Assembly: GCA_023260985.1 (NCBI GenBank)
Contig: JALRKY010000029.1
Span: 1 to 64,000 of the forward strand
Origin: Altererythrobacter sp.
Lineage (GTDB): Bacteria > Pseudomonadota > Alphaproteobacteria > Sphingomonadales > Sphingomonadaceae
DNA: 64,000 bases
Direction: 5' to 3'
The notes below the pieces were generated by a model, which saw only the letters and a program-made list of their open reading frames with translations, was not told the DNA's origin and made no database searches. The position numbers and the translations under genes are program-made. Below, piece by piece: positions 37,888 to 47,427 of the stretch. Position 1 is the stretch's first letter, and every line of letters begins with the position of its first letter.

Positions 37888-39807
37888 ATGCGAAACTATT
37901 TACTAGCCGCAAGCGCGATCGTGCTTGGCCAGCCGTTGCCTGCATTTGCGGAACCGGACATTTCTGACGATGCGGGCGGCGCAATCCTCGTCAATGCCAG
38001 CCGTTCGAGCGAACCGCTGGCCACGGAAGATTATCCCGGATCGGTAACGGTCCTATCCAGCGAGGAAATCGAGCGGCGGCAGGTGCGCGATTTCGCCGAT
38101 CTGCTGCGCGACGTGCCGAGTGTGGCCGTGAGCGGCGTAGCGGGGCAGACGCAGCTGCGGCTGCGCGGGAGCGAGGCCAATCACGTCCTTGTGCTGGTCG
38201 ACGGGATCGAAGTGTCTGATCCTTTCGCGGGCGAACTCGAGATCGGTGCGCTTCAGGCTGAGATCGGATCGAGCGGCGAAGTGCTGCGCGGCCCGCAAAG
38301 CGCGCTCTACGGCTCCGACGCGATCGGCGGCGTGATTTCTTATCGCAGCGCTTCGGGCCGCGAAGCGCCGGGGGTTTCGGCGCGATTGGAGGCAGGGAGC
38401 TTCGGCACGGTCAACGCTGCTGCACGCGCAGGCTTTTCGAGCGATTCGCATGAATTCGCGCTGGGTGCCACGCTCGTCTCGACCGACGGCACGCCCAATG
38501 CGCGCGGCGGCACACGCGATATCGGGCGCGACGGACTGACGCTCTCCGCCAAGGGCTCGGTCGATCTTGCCGCCGGGGTGCGGCTGCGCTTCGCAGGGCG
38601 CTATGTCCGCAGCGAAGGCCAGTTCAACGACCAGGATTTCGACTCGTCCAGCCCAACCTTCGGCTATGTGATCGACTCGCCGGATATGCGGTTCGAACAG
38701 GACGCGATCTATGCGCTGGCGGGCCTTAATGTCGCAACGCTGGAGGGGCGCTGGACGCATGATTTCTCGGGTCAGTTGGCCGACATCAGCCGCGACAGCT
38801 TCGGCCCGTTCGGGCGCAGCTTTGGGCATGAGGGGCAGCGGCTCAAGGCCTCCTACGTCTCCACTTACAAGCTTGGCGGGCCCGCCTTTGCGCATAGCCT
38901 GACGTTCGCCGCGGATGTCGAGCGCGAGAGCTTCCGCAACACCGACCCGTTCGGCTTCGCCTTCACCGGCCGGCGCAGCGCGCGCAATGTCGGGCTGGTG
39001 GGCGAATATCGCGCTGCGAGCGAGCTGTTCGATCTCTCGGCGGCGATCCGGCACGATCTCAACAACCGCTTTACCGATACTACCACATTTCGCCTCGCCG
39101 GAGCGATCCAGGCCGCGCGCGCCACGCGCATCCGCGCCGCCTATGGCACGGGGATCAAGAACCCCGGCTTTTATGAGCTTTACGGATATGTCGACGGGCG
39201 CTTCATCGGCAATGCGGATTTGACGCCGGAGAAGTCAACTGGCTGGGAAGCGGGGATCGACCAGTCGCTGGGAGATGACGTGCTGCGCCTGTCCGCGACC
39301 TGGTTCGACAGCGAGCTGAGTCACGAGATCTTCACTGATTATCCGGCGCCGGATTATCTGGCGAGCCCGGCCAATCGCGACACCAAGTCCAAGCAGAAGG
39401 GCCTTGAACTGAGCGCCTGCGCGCGGCTCGGCCCGCAAGTGACGCTCAATGCGGCCTATAGCTGGCTCGACGCCGAGGAGAACGGGACCGAGGAGGTACG
39501 TCGGCCCGCCAATATCGCCTCCGCTGCGCTCGCTTGGCGCGCGCCGCGCGATGCGGGTTCGGCCACGCTGATCGTGCGCCACAATGGTGCGAGCGACGAC
39601 CTTGCGTTCATCGATCCCAGCTACGTGCCACTGACGGTGCGGCTCGACGCCTACACGCTGGTCAATCTGGCGGCAGAGGCGCGGGTGACGAACCGCGTTC
39701 GCGCGTTCGGGAGGGTCGAGAACCTGCTGGATGAGACATACGAGCAGGTGTTCAGCTTCGTCTCGCCGGGTCGCTCGGTCATCGCGGGGCTGCGCGTCAC
39801 GCTCTAG
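37888..39807 (+). CDS. btuB: TonB-dependent receptor, BtuB-like cobalamin transporter
   Basis: Outer-membrane channel for vitamin B12 uptake. Signal peptide (residues 1-21, LPAFA-EPD), then a TonB-box-like AILVNASR, a plug domain (about 45-155, YPGSVTVLSSEEIERRQVRDFADLLRDVPSV and QSALYGSDAIGGVISY) and a 22-strand barrel region ending in VIAGLRVTL. At 639 residues it matches BtuB length. The cobalamin riboswitch upstream supports the substrate. No btuCDF genes follow, so the inner-membrane transporter must be elsewhere. Confidence 0.9.
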   Translation: MRNYLLAASAIVLGQPLPAFAEPDISDDAGGAILVNASRSSEPLATEDYPGSVTVLSSEEIERRQVRDFADLLRDVPSVAVSGVAGQTQLRLRGSEANHVLVLVDGIEVSDPFAGELEIGALQAEIGSSGEVLRGPQSALYGSDAIGGVISYRSASGREAPGVSARLEAGSFGTVNAAARAGFSSDSHEFALGATLVSTDGTPNARGGTRDIGRDGLTLSAKGSVDLAAGVRLRFAGRYVRSEGQFNDQDFDSSSPTFGYVIDSPDMRFEQDAIYALAGLNVATLEGRWTHDFSGQLADISRDSFGPFGRSFGHEGQRLKASYVSTYKLGGPAFAHSLTFAADVERESFRNTDPFGFAFTGRRSARNVGLVGEYRAASELFDLSAAIRHDLNNRFTDTTTFRLAGAIQAARATRIRAAYGTGIKNPGFYELYGYVDGRFIGNADLTPEKSTGWEAGIDQSLGDDVLRLSATWFDSELSHEIFTDYPAPDYLASPANRDTKSKQKGLELSACARLGPQVTLNAAYSWLDAEENGTEEVRRPANIASAALAWRAPRDAGSATLIVRHNGASDDLAFIDPSYVPLTVRLDAYTLVNLAAEARVTNRVRAFGRVENLLDETYEQVFSFVSPGRSVIAGLRVTL

Positions 39808-39859
39808 CCTCGCCGAAACACTCGCCAAATCGCTCGCAATCTGGGCGGGAAATGCATAG

Positions 39860-40942
<1,083 letters not shown>

Positions 40943-40946
40943 CCCG

Positions 40947-42071
40947 ATGAGCCGCCCCGCCGAACTGGCCGATCTGGGCGCTTGCCGCCGCATCGTCGTC
41001 AAGGTCGGCTCTTCGTTGCTGGTCGAGGATGGCGCACCGCGCAGCGCGTGGCTTGCCTCGCTGGCGCAGGAACTTGCAACGCTGAGGGCGCAGGGCCCCG
41101 ACTTGATCGTGGTCAGCTCGGGCGCGATTGCGCTTGGCGCGGCCAAGCTGGGGCTTGCGAGGGGAGGGCGCGCCAGCCTGGCCGATGCGCAGGCGGCGGC
41201 TTCGGTGGGTCAGATCGCGCTGGCTGGCCTGTGGGCGGAGAAGCTCGGCCAGCATGGCCTCACTGCGGCGCAAATGCTGCTGACGCTCGAAGATCTCGAG
41301 GATCGCCGCCGCTACCTCAATGCCTCGGCCACGCTTGCGCGGCTGCTCGAAGCAGGCGCGGTCCCAGTGGTGAATGAGAACGACAGCGTCGCGACGGAGG
41401 AAATCCGCTTCGGCGATAACGACCGGCTGGCGGCGCGCGTGGCGCAGGCCGCCGGGGCCGACATGGTGGTGCTGTTGAGCGATGTCGACGGGCTGTATGA
41501 TCGCGACCCGCGCGAGGATGGCGCGCAGCTGGTCGAACGGGTCGAAGGGATCACGCCTGAAGTTCTGGCCATGGCGAGCGGGGCGTCGTCCTCCGGGATG
41601 GGGTCGGGCGGGATGACTTCTAAGCTGCAGGCGGCGCAGATCGCCGAACGCGCCGGTATCGCGCTGGCGATCATCAACGGCACTTGTGAAGAGCCCATCG
41701 TCACCGCGTTGTCCGGCAATCGCGGCACTTTGTTCCTGCCCCAGCGCAGCGACGGCGCGCGCAAGGCATGGCTTGGAGGCCGACTGGCGCCGATGGGCAC
41801 GCTGCGCGTGGATGCAGGCTGCGCCAACGCCCTCAGGGGCGGGGCGAGCCTGCTCGCAGCCGGGATCGTCGGCATTTCGGGCGCTTTCCGGCGTGGCGAT
41901 CTGGTCAAGATCGTGACGATGCGCGGCGAGGAACTGGCGCAGGGGCTCGCCGAATACGAAGCGCATGAAATCCAGGCGATTGCGGGCAAGCGCGCGGATG
42001 ATCAGGCCGACCGGCTCGGCTATGCGCCGCGCGCGGCAGTGGTGCACCGCGATCATATGGTGCTGCTGTGA
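40947..42071 (+). CDS. proB: Glutamate 5-kinase with PUA domain
   Basis: First step of proline synthesis, subject to proline feedback in homologues. The amino-acid kinase domain (about residues 10-265) shows VVKVGSSLLV, VSSGAIALG, NENDSVATEEIRFGDNDRLAARVA and SDVDGLYDRDPR. The C-terminal PUA domain (about 285-374) includes RVDAGCANALRGGASLLAAGI. The product is 374 residues. It overlaps the next gene by four bases (GTGA). Confidence 0.95.
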   Translation: MSRPAELADLGACRRIVVKVGSSLLVEDGAPRSAWLASLAQELATLRAQGPDLIVVSSGAIALGAAKLGLARGGRASLADAQAAASVGQIALAGLWAEKLGQHGLTAAQMLLTLEDLEDRRRYLNASATLARLLEAGAVPVVNENDSVATEEIRFGDNDRLAARVAQAAGADMVVLLSDVDGLYDRDPREDGAQLVERVEGITPEVLAMASGASSSGMGSGGMTSKLQAAQIAERAGIALAIINGTCEEPIVTALSGNRGTLFLPQRSDGARKAWLGGRLAPMGTLRVDAGCANALRGGASLLAAGIVGISGAFRRGDLVKIVTMRGEELAQGLAEYEAHEIQAIAGKRADDQADRLGYAPRAAVVHRDHMVLL

Positions 42072-42994
42072 CTGGCGAAGTGCCGCTCGCGCTTACGGGG
42101 GGCTCCGGATTTGTCGGGCAGGCGGTGCTCGATGTGCTGGGCGAACGCAATGCTCCGGCAGGCGCGCTGGTGCGGCGAGTGACCGAGCACTATCACAGCC
42201 GGGTCGAATGGGTGACGGGCGACCTCTACAACAAGCGTGCGCTCGACCATCTGGTCGCTGGAGTTCGCGGAGTGATCCATATCGCCGGGCTTACCAACGC
42301 GCCCGATCCTGCGGAATTCGAGGCTGCGAATGTCGAAGGGACGACCCAGCTGATTGCGGCGGCGAAACAGGCGGGCACCAAGCGCTTTGTCTTCGTCTCC
42401 TCGCTCTCGGCACGCGAGCCCGAACTTTCGGCCTATGGCTCGTCGAAGGCGAAGGCCGAGAAGTTGGTCGAGGACAGCGGGCTCGACTGGACCATCGTTC
42501 GACCCCCGGCGGTCTATGGCCCGCGCGACCGCGACATGTTCGAGCTCTTCCGCAGCGCTAGCTATGGCTTCGTGCCGCTGCCGCCGGGCGGGGCGACGTC
42601 GATCATCCACGCCCATGACCTTGCACGGCTGCTGGTCGATCTGGTCGATGCGCAAGCGGCGTTGGTGCGTAACCGCACATTCGAGCCCGACGACGCGCGT
42701 AAAGGCGGCTGGAGCCACAAGGAACTGGCGGCCGCGATCGGGCAGTCGGTGGGGCGGCGGGTGTTCGCCCCGCACCTGCCGCGCGCCGTGCTGCAAGGCG
42801 CGGCAGGCTTCGACCGCTTGCTGCGTGGGGCCGGGGCAAAGCTGACGCAGGACCGGGTCGGCTACATGTGCCACCCCAACTGGGTCGTGCGCTCCGACCG
42901 CAAGGTTCCCGAAGTCATCTGGCAGCCCCAAATCGGCGGCGAGGCCGGGCTCAAGGCCACTGCGGATTGGTATCGCCAGCAGGGCTGGCTCTGA
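42068..42994 (+). CDS. NAD(P)-dependent epimerase/dehydratase-type SDR
   Basis: Extended/atypical SDR of 308 residues with the nucleotide-binding TGGSGFVGQAV near the N-terminus. VIHIAGLTNAPD, FVSSLSAREPELSAYGSSKAKAE (catalytic Ser/Tyr/Lys) and IVRPPAVYGPRDRDMF are diagnostic. It starts at a GTG overlapping proB, so it belongs to the obgE-proB unit. The substrate is unknown; similar proteins are annotated as NAD-dependent epimerase or complex I-associated 39-kDa-like. Confidence 0.85.
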   Translation: MTGEVPLALTGGSGFVGQAVLDVLGERNAPAGALVRRVTEHYHSRVEWVTGDLYNKRALDHLVAGVRGVIHIAGLTNAPDPAEFEAANVEGTTQLIAAAKQAGTKRFVFVSSLSAREPELSAYGSSKAKAEKLVEDSGLDWTIVRPPAVYGPRDRDMFELFRSASYGFVPLPPGGATSIIHAHDLARLLVDLVDAQAALVRNRTFEPDDARKGGWSHKELAAAIGQSVGRRVFAPHLPRAVLQGAAGFDRLLRGAGAKLTQDRVGYMCHPNWVVRSDRKVPEVIWQPQIGGEAGLKATADWYRQQGWL

Positions 42995-43098
42995 TTTTCT
43001 CTTTGCCGGGCTGTCGATTGCCAACCTATCCTGCCCCCGGGATCGCGAGCCGCAATGGCGGTGACAGCCGCTTCAGCGGGTCACGATAAGGGGAAATC

Positions 43099-43288
43099 AT
43101 GAGAAAGATCATACTTGTAGCCGCATTTGAGGCGGTGGCGGCAAGAATCGCAGGCGGTTTGGTAGGAAACACCTGACACCGAAGGTGCGACCGAAGTATG
43201 CTATGATCAAAGGATGGAAGGCGGGGTTTACAAGTCGACCAGCCGGGCAACCGGCGAAACTGCTACGATCACAGGCCCTGAGTCTTGA
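43099..43288 (+). pseudogene. Small secreted-protein gene, probably frameshifted
   Basis: An ATG preceded by AAGGGGA opens a 25-codon frame (MRKIILVAAFEAVAARIAGG) that looks like a signal peptide. It ends at TGA (43174-43176). The +1 frame then continues in a protein-like way (ETPDTEGATEVCYDQRMEGG, then VYKSTSRATGETATITGPES) to its own stop, just before a strong terminator. The +1 frame has a stop directly before ETPDT, so a single indel near 43165 would join them into a protein of about 63 residues. It is either a decayed gene or an assembly indel; no family was recognised. Confidence 0.45.
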
Positions 43289-43306
43289 TCGTTTTGACTC
43301 TTTGAG

Positions 43307-43346
43307 GGGCACCGGCGGCGCAACGCGTTCCGGTGCCCTTTGCTTT
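43307..43346 (+). terminator. Intrinsic terminator
   Basis: GGGCACCGG pairs perfectly with CCGGTGCCC across a 14-nt loop and is followed by TTTGCTTTT. It closes the small unit upstream and stands just before the 3' end of the convergent cysH gene. Confidence 0.8.
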
Positions 43347-43351
43347 TCCGA

Positions 43352-44149
43352 TTACAGGAAGGGTTCGTAGCCGGGGGGCAGTTCGCCGTCGTCGGTCAGC
43401 GGCGTGTGGATGCCGCATTCGGTCTTGTCCCAACCCTTCCACCTGCCCGAGCGCGGGTCTTCGCCGGGTTCGACCTTGTGCGTGCAGGGACTGCAGCCGA
43501 TCGAGGGGAAGCCGCGCGCCACCAGCGGATGGCGCGGAAGGTCATGCGCGATAAGGTGGCCTTCGATCTGGCTCGCATCCCAGTCGATCAGCGGATTGAT
43601 CTTCAGCCGTCCCTGCGCGTCGGACTTGTCGATCTCAAAGCGCGGCAGATTGGCGCGGGTCGACGACTGGAAGGATTTGCGCCCGGTGAAGCTTGCGTCG
43701 AATTGCGCCAGCGCCTTGGCCAGCGGCTTCACCTTGCGGATTTCGCAGCAGCCATCGGGGTCGTAAGACCAGCGCAGGCCGGTTTCGTCGCACGCGACGA
43801 GTTCGGCCCGGTCGGGCGCCAAGTTCACGATGTTGGTGAGGCCAAGCCGATTGATCAGCGTGTCGCGATACTCCAGCGTTTCGGGGAAGTGCTTTCCGGT
43901 TTCGAGGAACAGCACGGGCACACCGGGATCGATGCTGGCGATCAGGTGGAGCAAAACCGCGCTTTCCGCACCGAAACTCGAGACCACGGCGAGATCGCCC
44001 ACCAGGCCGTCACGGATCACCGCTTCGAGCATCTCCGCCGTCGAAGAGCCGCGAAACATGCGGTTGAGGCGCACTGCGTCGTGGTCGCAAAAGCGCGGGC
44101 CGGTGTCGATCCGGTCGACTGCGCGTATGCTTGTGGCGGGCCTATCCAT
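43352..44149 (-). CDS. cysH: Adenylyl-sulfate (APS) reductase, Fe-S type CysH
   Basis: Reduces APS to sulfite with thioredoxin in assimilatory sulfate reduction. The P-loop-like SSFGAESAVLLHLI binds nucleotide. CCEIRKVKPL and GCSPCTHKVEPGEDPR supply the CC...CxxC ligands of a 4Fe-4S cluster, which marks APS rather than PAPS reductase. The catalytic cysteine is in KTECGIH near the C-terminus. The product is 265 residues; the track ORF adds 63 upstream residues overlapping the DUF934 gene and was trimmed to the ATG overlapping that gene by 8 bp. It is the last gene of the operon. Confidence 0.92.
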   Translation of the reverse strand: MDRPATSIRAVDRIDTGPRFCDHDAVRLNRMFRGSSTAEMLEAVIRDGLVGDLAVVSSFGAESAVLLHLIASIDPGVPVLFLETGKHFPETLEYRDTLINRLGLTNIVNLAPDRAELVACDETGLRWSYDPDGCCEIRKVKPLAKALAQFDASFTGRKSFQSSTRANLPRFEIDKSDAQGRLKINPLIDWDASQIEGHLIAHDLPRHPLVARGFPSIGCSPCTHKVEPGEDPRSGRWKGWDKTECGIHTPLTDDGELPPGYEPFL

Positions 44150-44609
44150 GGCGCAGCTCTGGGATCGGCCTGCGGCGATCGGCCGCGTGCTGGTAGACAT
44201 TCTCCCATCGCGCGAAAGCTGCCACCGCATCGACTTCATTGAGCCGCTGGTCGGGTGCGAAGGCATCGAAGCCGCAGCGCCGGAGAAGAGCGAGCTGGTC
44301 GATAAGCACGTCGCCCACTGCGCGCAATTCGCCCGCATATTCCGCTTCGCGCAGCACCCGCGCCGCCGAATAGCCGCGCCCGTCGCTGAACACGGGGAAG
44401 TTCACTTCGACCAGACGCAGCCGACCAAGGTGGGGCAACAGCGCGCGCGCATCGTCGCCGGGTTCGATCCGAACCGCACTGGCATTTGACTGGTCGAGGA
44501 AACTGTCGACGGTGACCGTGCCGTGATCGACCGGTTCGTCGTCGCGAAAGCGAAACTGCACCTCGTCGGGGCTAGTGCCGCCGATTCCATTGATGCCGGC
44601 GTCAGCCAT
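44142..44609 (-). CDS. DUF934 family protein
   Basis: Conserved partner in assimilatory sulfate reduction operons, function unproven. Diagnostic segments are VEVNFPVFSDGRGYSAARVLRE and YAGELRAVGDVLIDQLALLRRCGFDAF. It has 155 residues from the ATG that follows CAGGAGG at good spacing. A GTG overlapping the cysI stop (GTGA) would add 14 residues and cannot be excluded. It sits between cysI and cysH, as in many Alpha- and Betaproteobacteria. Confidence 0.9.
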   Translation of the reverse strand: MADAGINGIGGTSPDEVQFRFRDDEPVDHGTVTVDSFLDQSNASAVRIEPGDDARALLPHLGRLRLVEVNFPVFSDGRGYSAARVLREAEYAGELRAVGDVLIDQLALLRRCGFDAFAPDQRLNEVDAVAAFARWENVYQHAADRRRPIPELRHG

Positions 44610-44647
44610 TTGCGCCTCCTGCCGGTTCATACGTCTTGCCCCAATTG

Positions 44648-46279
44648 TCACCCATAAAGCGCCTCCTTGAAGGGCTCCATGCCGATTCGGCGGTAGGTAT
44701 CGAGGAAGCGCTCGCCCGCGTCGCGTTCGCGCAGGTAGACATCTGTGACAGTTTCAACCGCATCGACAATGCCTGGCTCGTCGAAACCGGGGCCGGTGAT
44801 GCGGGCGAGCGACGTGTCCTGAGCCTCGCTGCCCCCGAGCAGAAGCTGGTAGTTCTCGACGCCCTTCTTGTCGACGCCGAGGATGCCGATATGGCCCGCA
44901 TGATGGTGCCCGCAAGCATTGATGCAGCCCGAAATCTTGAGCTTGAGCTCCCCCAGTTCGGCTGTGCGACCGTTCGCGGAGAAGCGCTGCGAAATCTTCT
45001 GCGCGACCGGGATCGAGCGCGCATTGGCGAGGCTACAGTAATCAAGCCCCGGACAAGCGATGATGTCCTCAATCGTGTCGATATTGGGATTGGCGAGGCC
45101 CGCCGCGTCGAGCCGGGTCCACAGCGCGTGGAGGTCCGCGATCTTCACATGCGGCAGCACGATGTTCTGCGTGTGGGTAACGCGGCATTCGTCGAAGCTG
45201 TATTGCTTCGTAAGCTCGGCCATCTCGTGCATCTGCGCCGCCGAGGCATCGCCGGGAATGCCGCCAACGGGCTTGAGGCTGATCACCGCCGAAACATAGC
45301 CCGGCGCCTTGTGCGGCACGGCGTTGCGATCCACCCAAAGCGCGAAATCGGGGTCCGAACGGTCGATCCCGGTAGGCAGGCCGAATTCGAACTCTGGGTC
45401 CGCGAAAAAAGGCTTGATCCGCTCGAGTTCGGCAAGCGGAGGCTCGATGCCCTGCGAAAGTAGGTGAGCGAATTCCTCCTCGACCTGGCGGGCGTATTCT
45501 TCCTTGCCGAGTTCATGGACGAGGATCTTGATCCGCGCCTTGTACTTGTTGTCACGCCGTCCGTAGCGATTGTAGACGCGCAGGCACGCCTCGGCATAGG
45601 GGACCAGCTGGTCGAGCGGCACGAATTCGCGGATGCAGGGCGCGACCATCGGGGTACGGCCCATGCCGCCGCCGACATAGAAGGCCGCGCCGAGCGCGCC
45701 GTCCCGTTCTACGATTTGGATACCGATATCGTGCAGCTTCATCGCGGCGCGGTCGGTGTCGCTGGCGATCACCGCGATCTTGAACTTGCGCGGCAGGAAG
45801 CTGAATTCCGGATGGAAGCTCGACCACTGCCGCAGCAATTCGGCATAGGGGCGCGGATCGACCAGCTCGTCTGCCGCAGCGCCCGCGAAATGATCTGAAC
45901 TGATATTGCGGATGCAATTGCCGCTGGTCTGGATCGCATGCATTTCCACGCTGGCGAGGTCGGCCAGCAGGTCAGGCGCTTCCTCTAGCTTAATCCAGTT
46001 GTACTGGATGTTCTGGCGCGTGGTGAAATGGCCGTATCCGCGGTCATACTTGTTCCCAATATCGGCCAGCATATGCATCTGCCGCGAATTGAGCGTGCCA
46101 TAGGGGATGGCCACGCGCAGCATATAGGCGTGCAATTGCAGGTAGAGCCCGTTCATCAGCCGCAGCGGCTTGAACTGGTCTTCGCTCAGCTTGCCTTCGA
46201 GCCGGCGGCGGGTCTGGTCGCGGAATTCCTCGACCCGGGCATCGACCATCGCCTGGTCGTATTGGTCATAGAGATACAT
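44648..46279 (-). CDS. cysI: Sulfite reductase hemoprotein (nitrite/sulfite reductase)
   Basis: Siroheme/4Fe-4S enzyme reducing sulfite to sulfide. Two ferredoxin-like repeats are present. RGYGHFTTRQNIQYNW and TSGNCIRNISSDHFAG mark the first siroheme-binding half. The cluster cysteines lie around IIACPGLDYCSLANARS and KISGCINACGHHHAGHIG. The product is 543 residues. The electron donor is probably ferredoxin or a separate flavoprotein; no cysJ is present in the window. Start and stop overlap the neighbours, indicating an operon. Confidence 0.94.
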   Translation of the reverse strand: MYLYDQYDQAMVDARVEEFRDQTRRRLEGKLSEDQFKPLRLMNGLYLQLHAYMLRVAIPYGTLNSRQMHMLADIGNKYDRGYGHFTTRQNIQYNWIKLEEAPDLLADLASVEMHAIQTSGNCIRNISSDHFAGAAADELVDPRPYAELLRQWSSFHPEFSFLPRKFKIAVIASDTDRAAMKLHDIGIQIVERDGALGAAFYVGGGMGRTPMVAPCIREFVPLDQLVPYAEACLRVYNRYGRRDNKYKARIKILVHELGKEEYARQVEEEFAHLLSQGIEPPLAELERIKPFFADPEFEFGLPTGIDRSDPDFALWVDRNAVPHKAPGYVSAVISLKPVGGIPGDASAAQMHEMAELTKQYSFDECRVTHTQNIVLPHVKIADLHALWTRLDAAGLANPNIDTIEDIIACPGLDYCSLANARSIPVAQKISQRFSANGRTAELGELKLKISGCINACGHHHAGHIGILGVDKKGVENYQLLLGGSEAQDTSLARITGPGFDEPGIVDAVETVTDVYLRERDAGERFLDTYRRIGMEPFKEALYG

Positions 46280-46575
46280 CAGATTACCCAGTTGCCGACT
46301 TCTGGGTCGGCCGGTTTGAGCGTGAGGTCAGGGCGCACGGTGGGGCCGAGCGCGCGTACGCGGTCCTTGATATGTGCCGGGCGAACGCCATTGGCATCGC
46401 GGCTCGCTTCGATTGCATAGGCGGCGTTGACGCGCCTGGCGGATTGCTCGCGTGCGAGGATTTCGCCGGCGCGTTCGCCCACGTCTACGGCTTCGTTGAC
46501 ATATATCGACCAGCCGGTGCCGTCCCACCACACCACTGCGCCTGATTTCAGGTCGTTCCCGGTAAGAATCTTCAC
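46279..46575 (-). CDS. DUF2849 family protein
   Basis: Small conserved protein of 98 residues typical of the siroheme/sulfite reductase operon in Alphaproteobacteria. KILTGNDLKSGAVVWWDGTGWS at the N-terminus and AAYAIEASRDANGVRPAHIKDRVRALGPTVRPDL are characteristic. It overlaps cobA by four bases and cysI by one. The function is unknown; context suggests a role in siroheme loading or electron delivery to CysI (inference). Confidence 0.9.
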   Translation of the reverse strand: MKILTGNDLKSGAVVWWDGTGWSIYVNEAVDVGERAGEILAREQSARRVNAAYAIEASRDANGVRPAHIKDRVRALGPTVRPDLTLKPADPEVGNWVI

Positions 46576-47330
46576 AGCACTGTCTCCGCTGCGAGTTGCG
46601 CCAAGGATTGGTCTTCGCGCGCGGTGACTTCGCCGATCACGATCAGCGCCGGGCTCTTGACCCGCTGCCTTGTGACCAGTTCGGGCAGGCCAGCCAGCAG
46701 CCCGCGCAGCACGCGCATCTGCGGCCGGGCGGCATTCTCGATCACGGCCACCGGCATGTCGGGCGCGAGCCCTTCAGCCATCAGCTTTTCGGCGATCTGC
46801 GGCGCGGTCTTCACGCCCATGTAGATCACCAGCGTGCGGCCCTTTCCGGCGAGGCTCGACCAATCCTGATCGGTCAGTCCCTTGCACTGGCCGGCCACGA
46901 AGGTGACCATGGAGGAGGCGTCGCGGTGCGTCAGCGCGATCTGCGCCGCCGCCGCTGCGCCGTTTGCGGCGCTGATGCCGGGAACGATCTCGACCGGCAC
47001 GCCGGCAGCACGCGCGGCTTCGGCTTCCTCGCCGCCCCGCCCGAAGATTAGCGGGTCGCCGCCCTTGAGCCGAACCACATCGCGCCCGGCGCGCGCTTCG
47101 CGCACCAGCAATGCGTTGATCTCTTGCTGCGGCATGGTGTGCTGCGAGCGGCGCTTGGCGACCGAGATGAAGCTTGTATCGCGCCCGGCGAGCGCCAGGA
47201 TGGCGGGCTCAACCAGCCCGTCATGGACGATTATCTCCGCACGGTTGATCAGCCGCGCAGCGCGAAGGGTCAGCAGGTCCGGATCGCCCGGGCCTGCGCC
47301 AACGAGATAGATGGTGCCGGTCTTTGCCAT
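46572..47330 (-). CDS. cobA: Uroporphyrinogen-III C-methyltransferase
   Basis: SAM-dependent methyltransferase making precorrin-2, the precursor of siroheme. VGAGPGDPDLLTLRA and VRLKGGDPLIFGRGGEEAEA are the two SUMT signatures. The product is 252 residues, so it lacks the CysG dehydrogenase/chelatase half, which must be supplied elsewhere. It is the first gene of the minus-strand operon, with a 97-bp upstream gap to mscS. Here it likely serves siroheme for CysI rather than B12 synthesis, since a B12 import system is nearby. Confidence 0.93.
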   Translation of the reverse strand: MAKTGTIYLVGAGPGDPDLLTLRAARLINRAEIIVHDGLVEPAILALAGRDTSFISVAKRRSQHTMPQQEINALLVREARAGRDVVRLKGGDPLIFGRGGEEAEAARAAGVPVEIVPGISAANGAAAAAQIALTHRDASSMVTFVAGQCKGLTDQDWSSLAGKGRTLVIYMGVKTAPQIAEKLMAEGLAPDMPVAVIENAARPQMRVLRGLLAGLPELVTRQRVKSPALIVIGEVTAREDQSLAQLAAETVL

Positions 47331-47427
47331 GCGGGCCAGATGGCCAATTGGCTGTGTATCCGCCAGCGAGAATGGATTTCCAATCGCGTAGCAAAGCTAT
47401 GCCAGTGCCAGAGGCTAGCAATTAACC

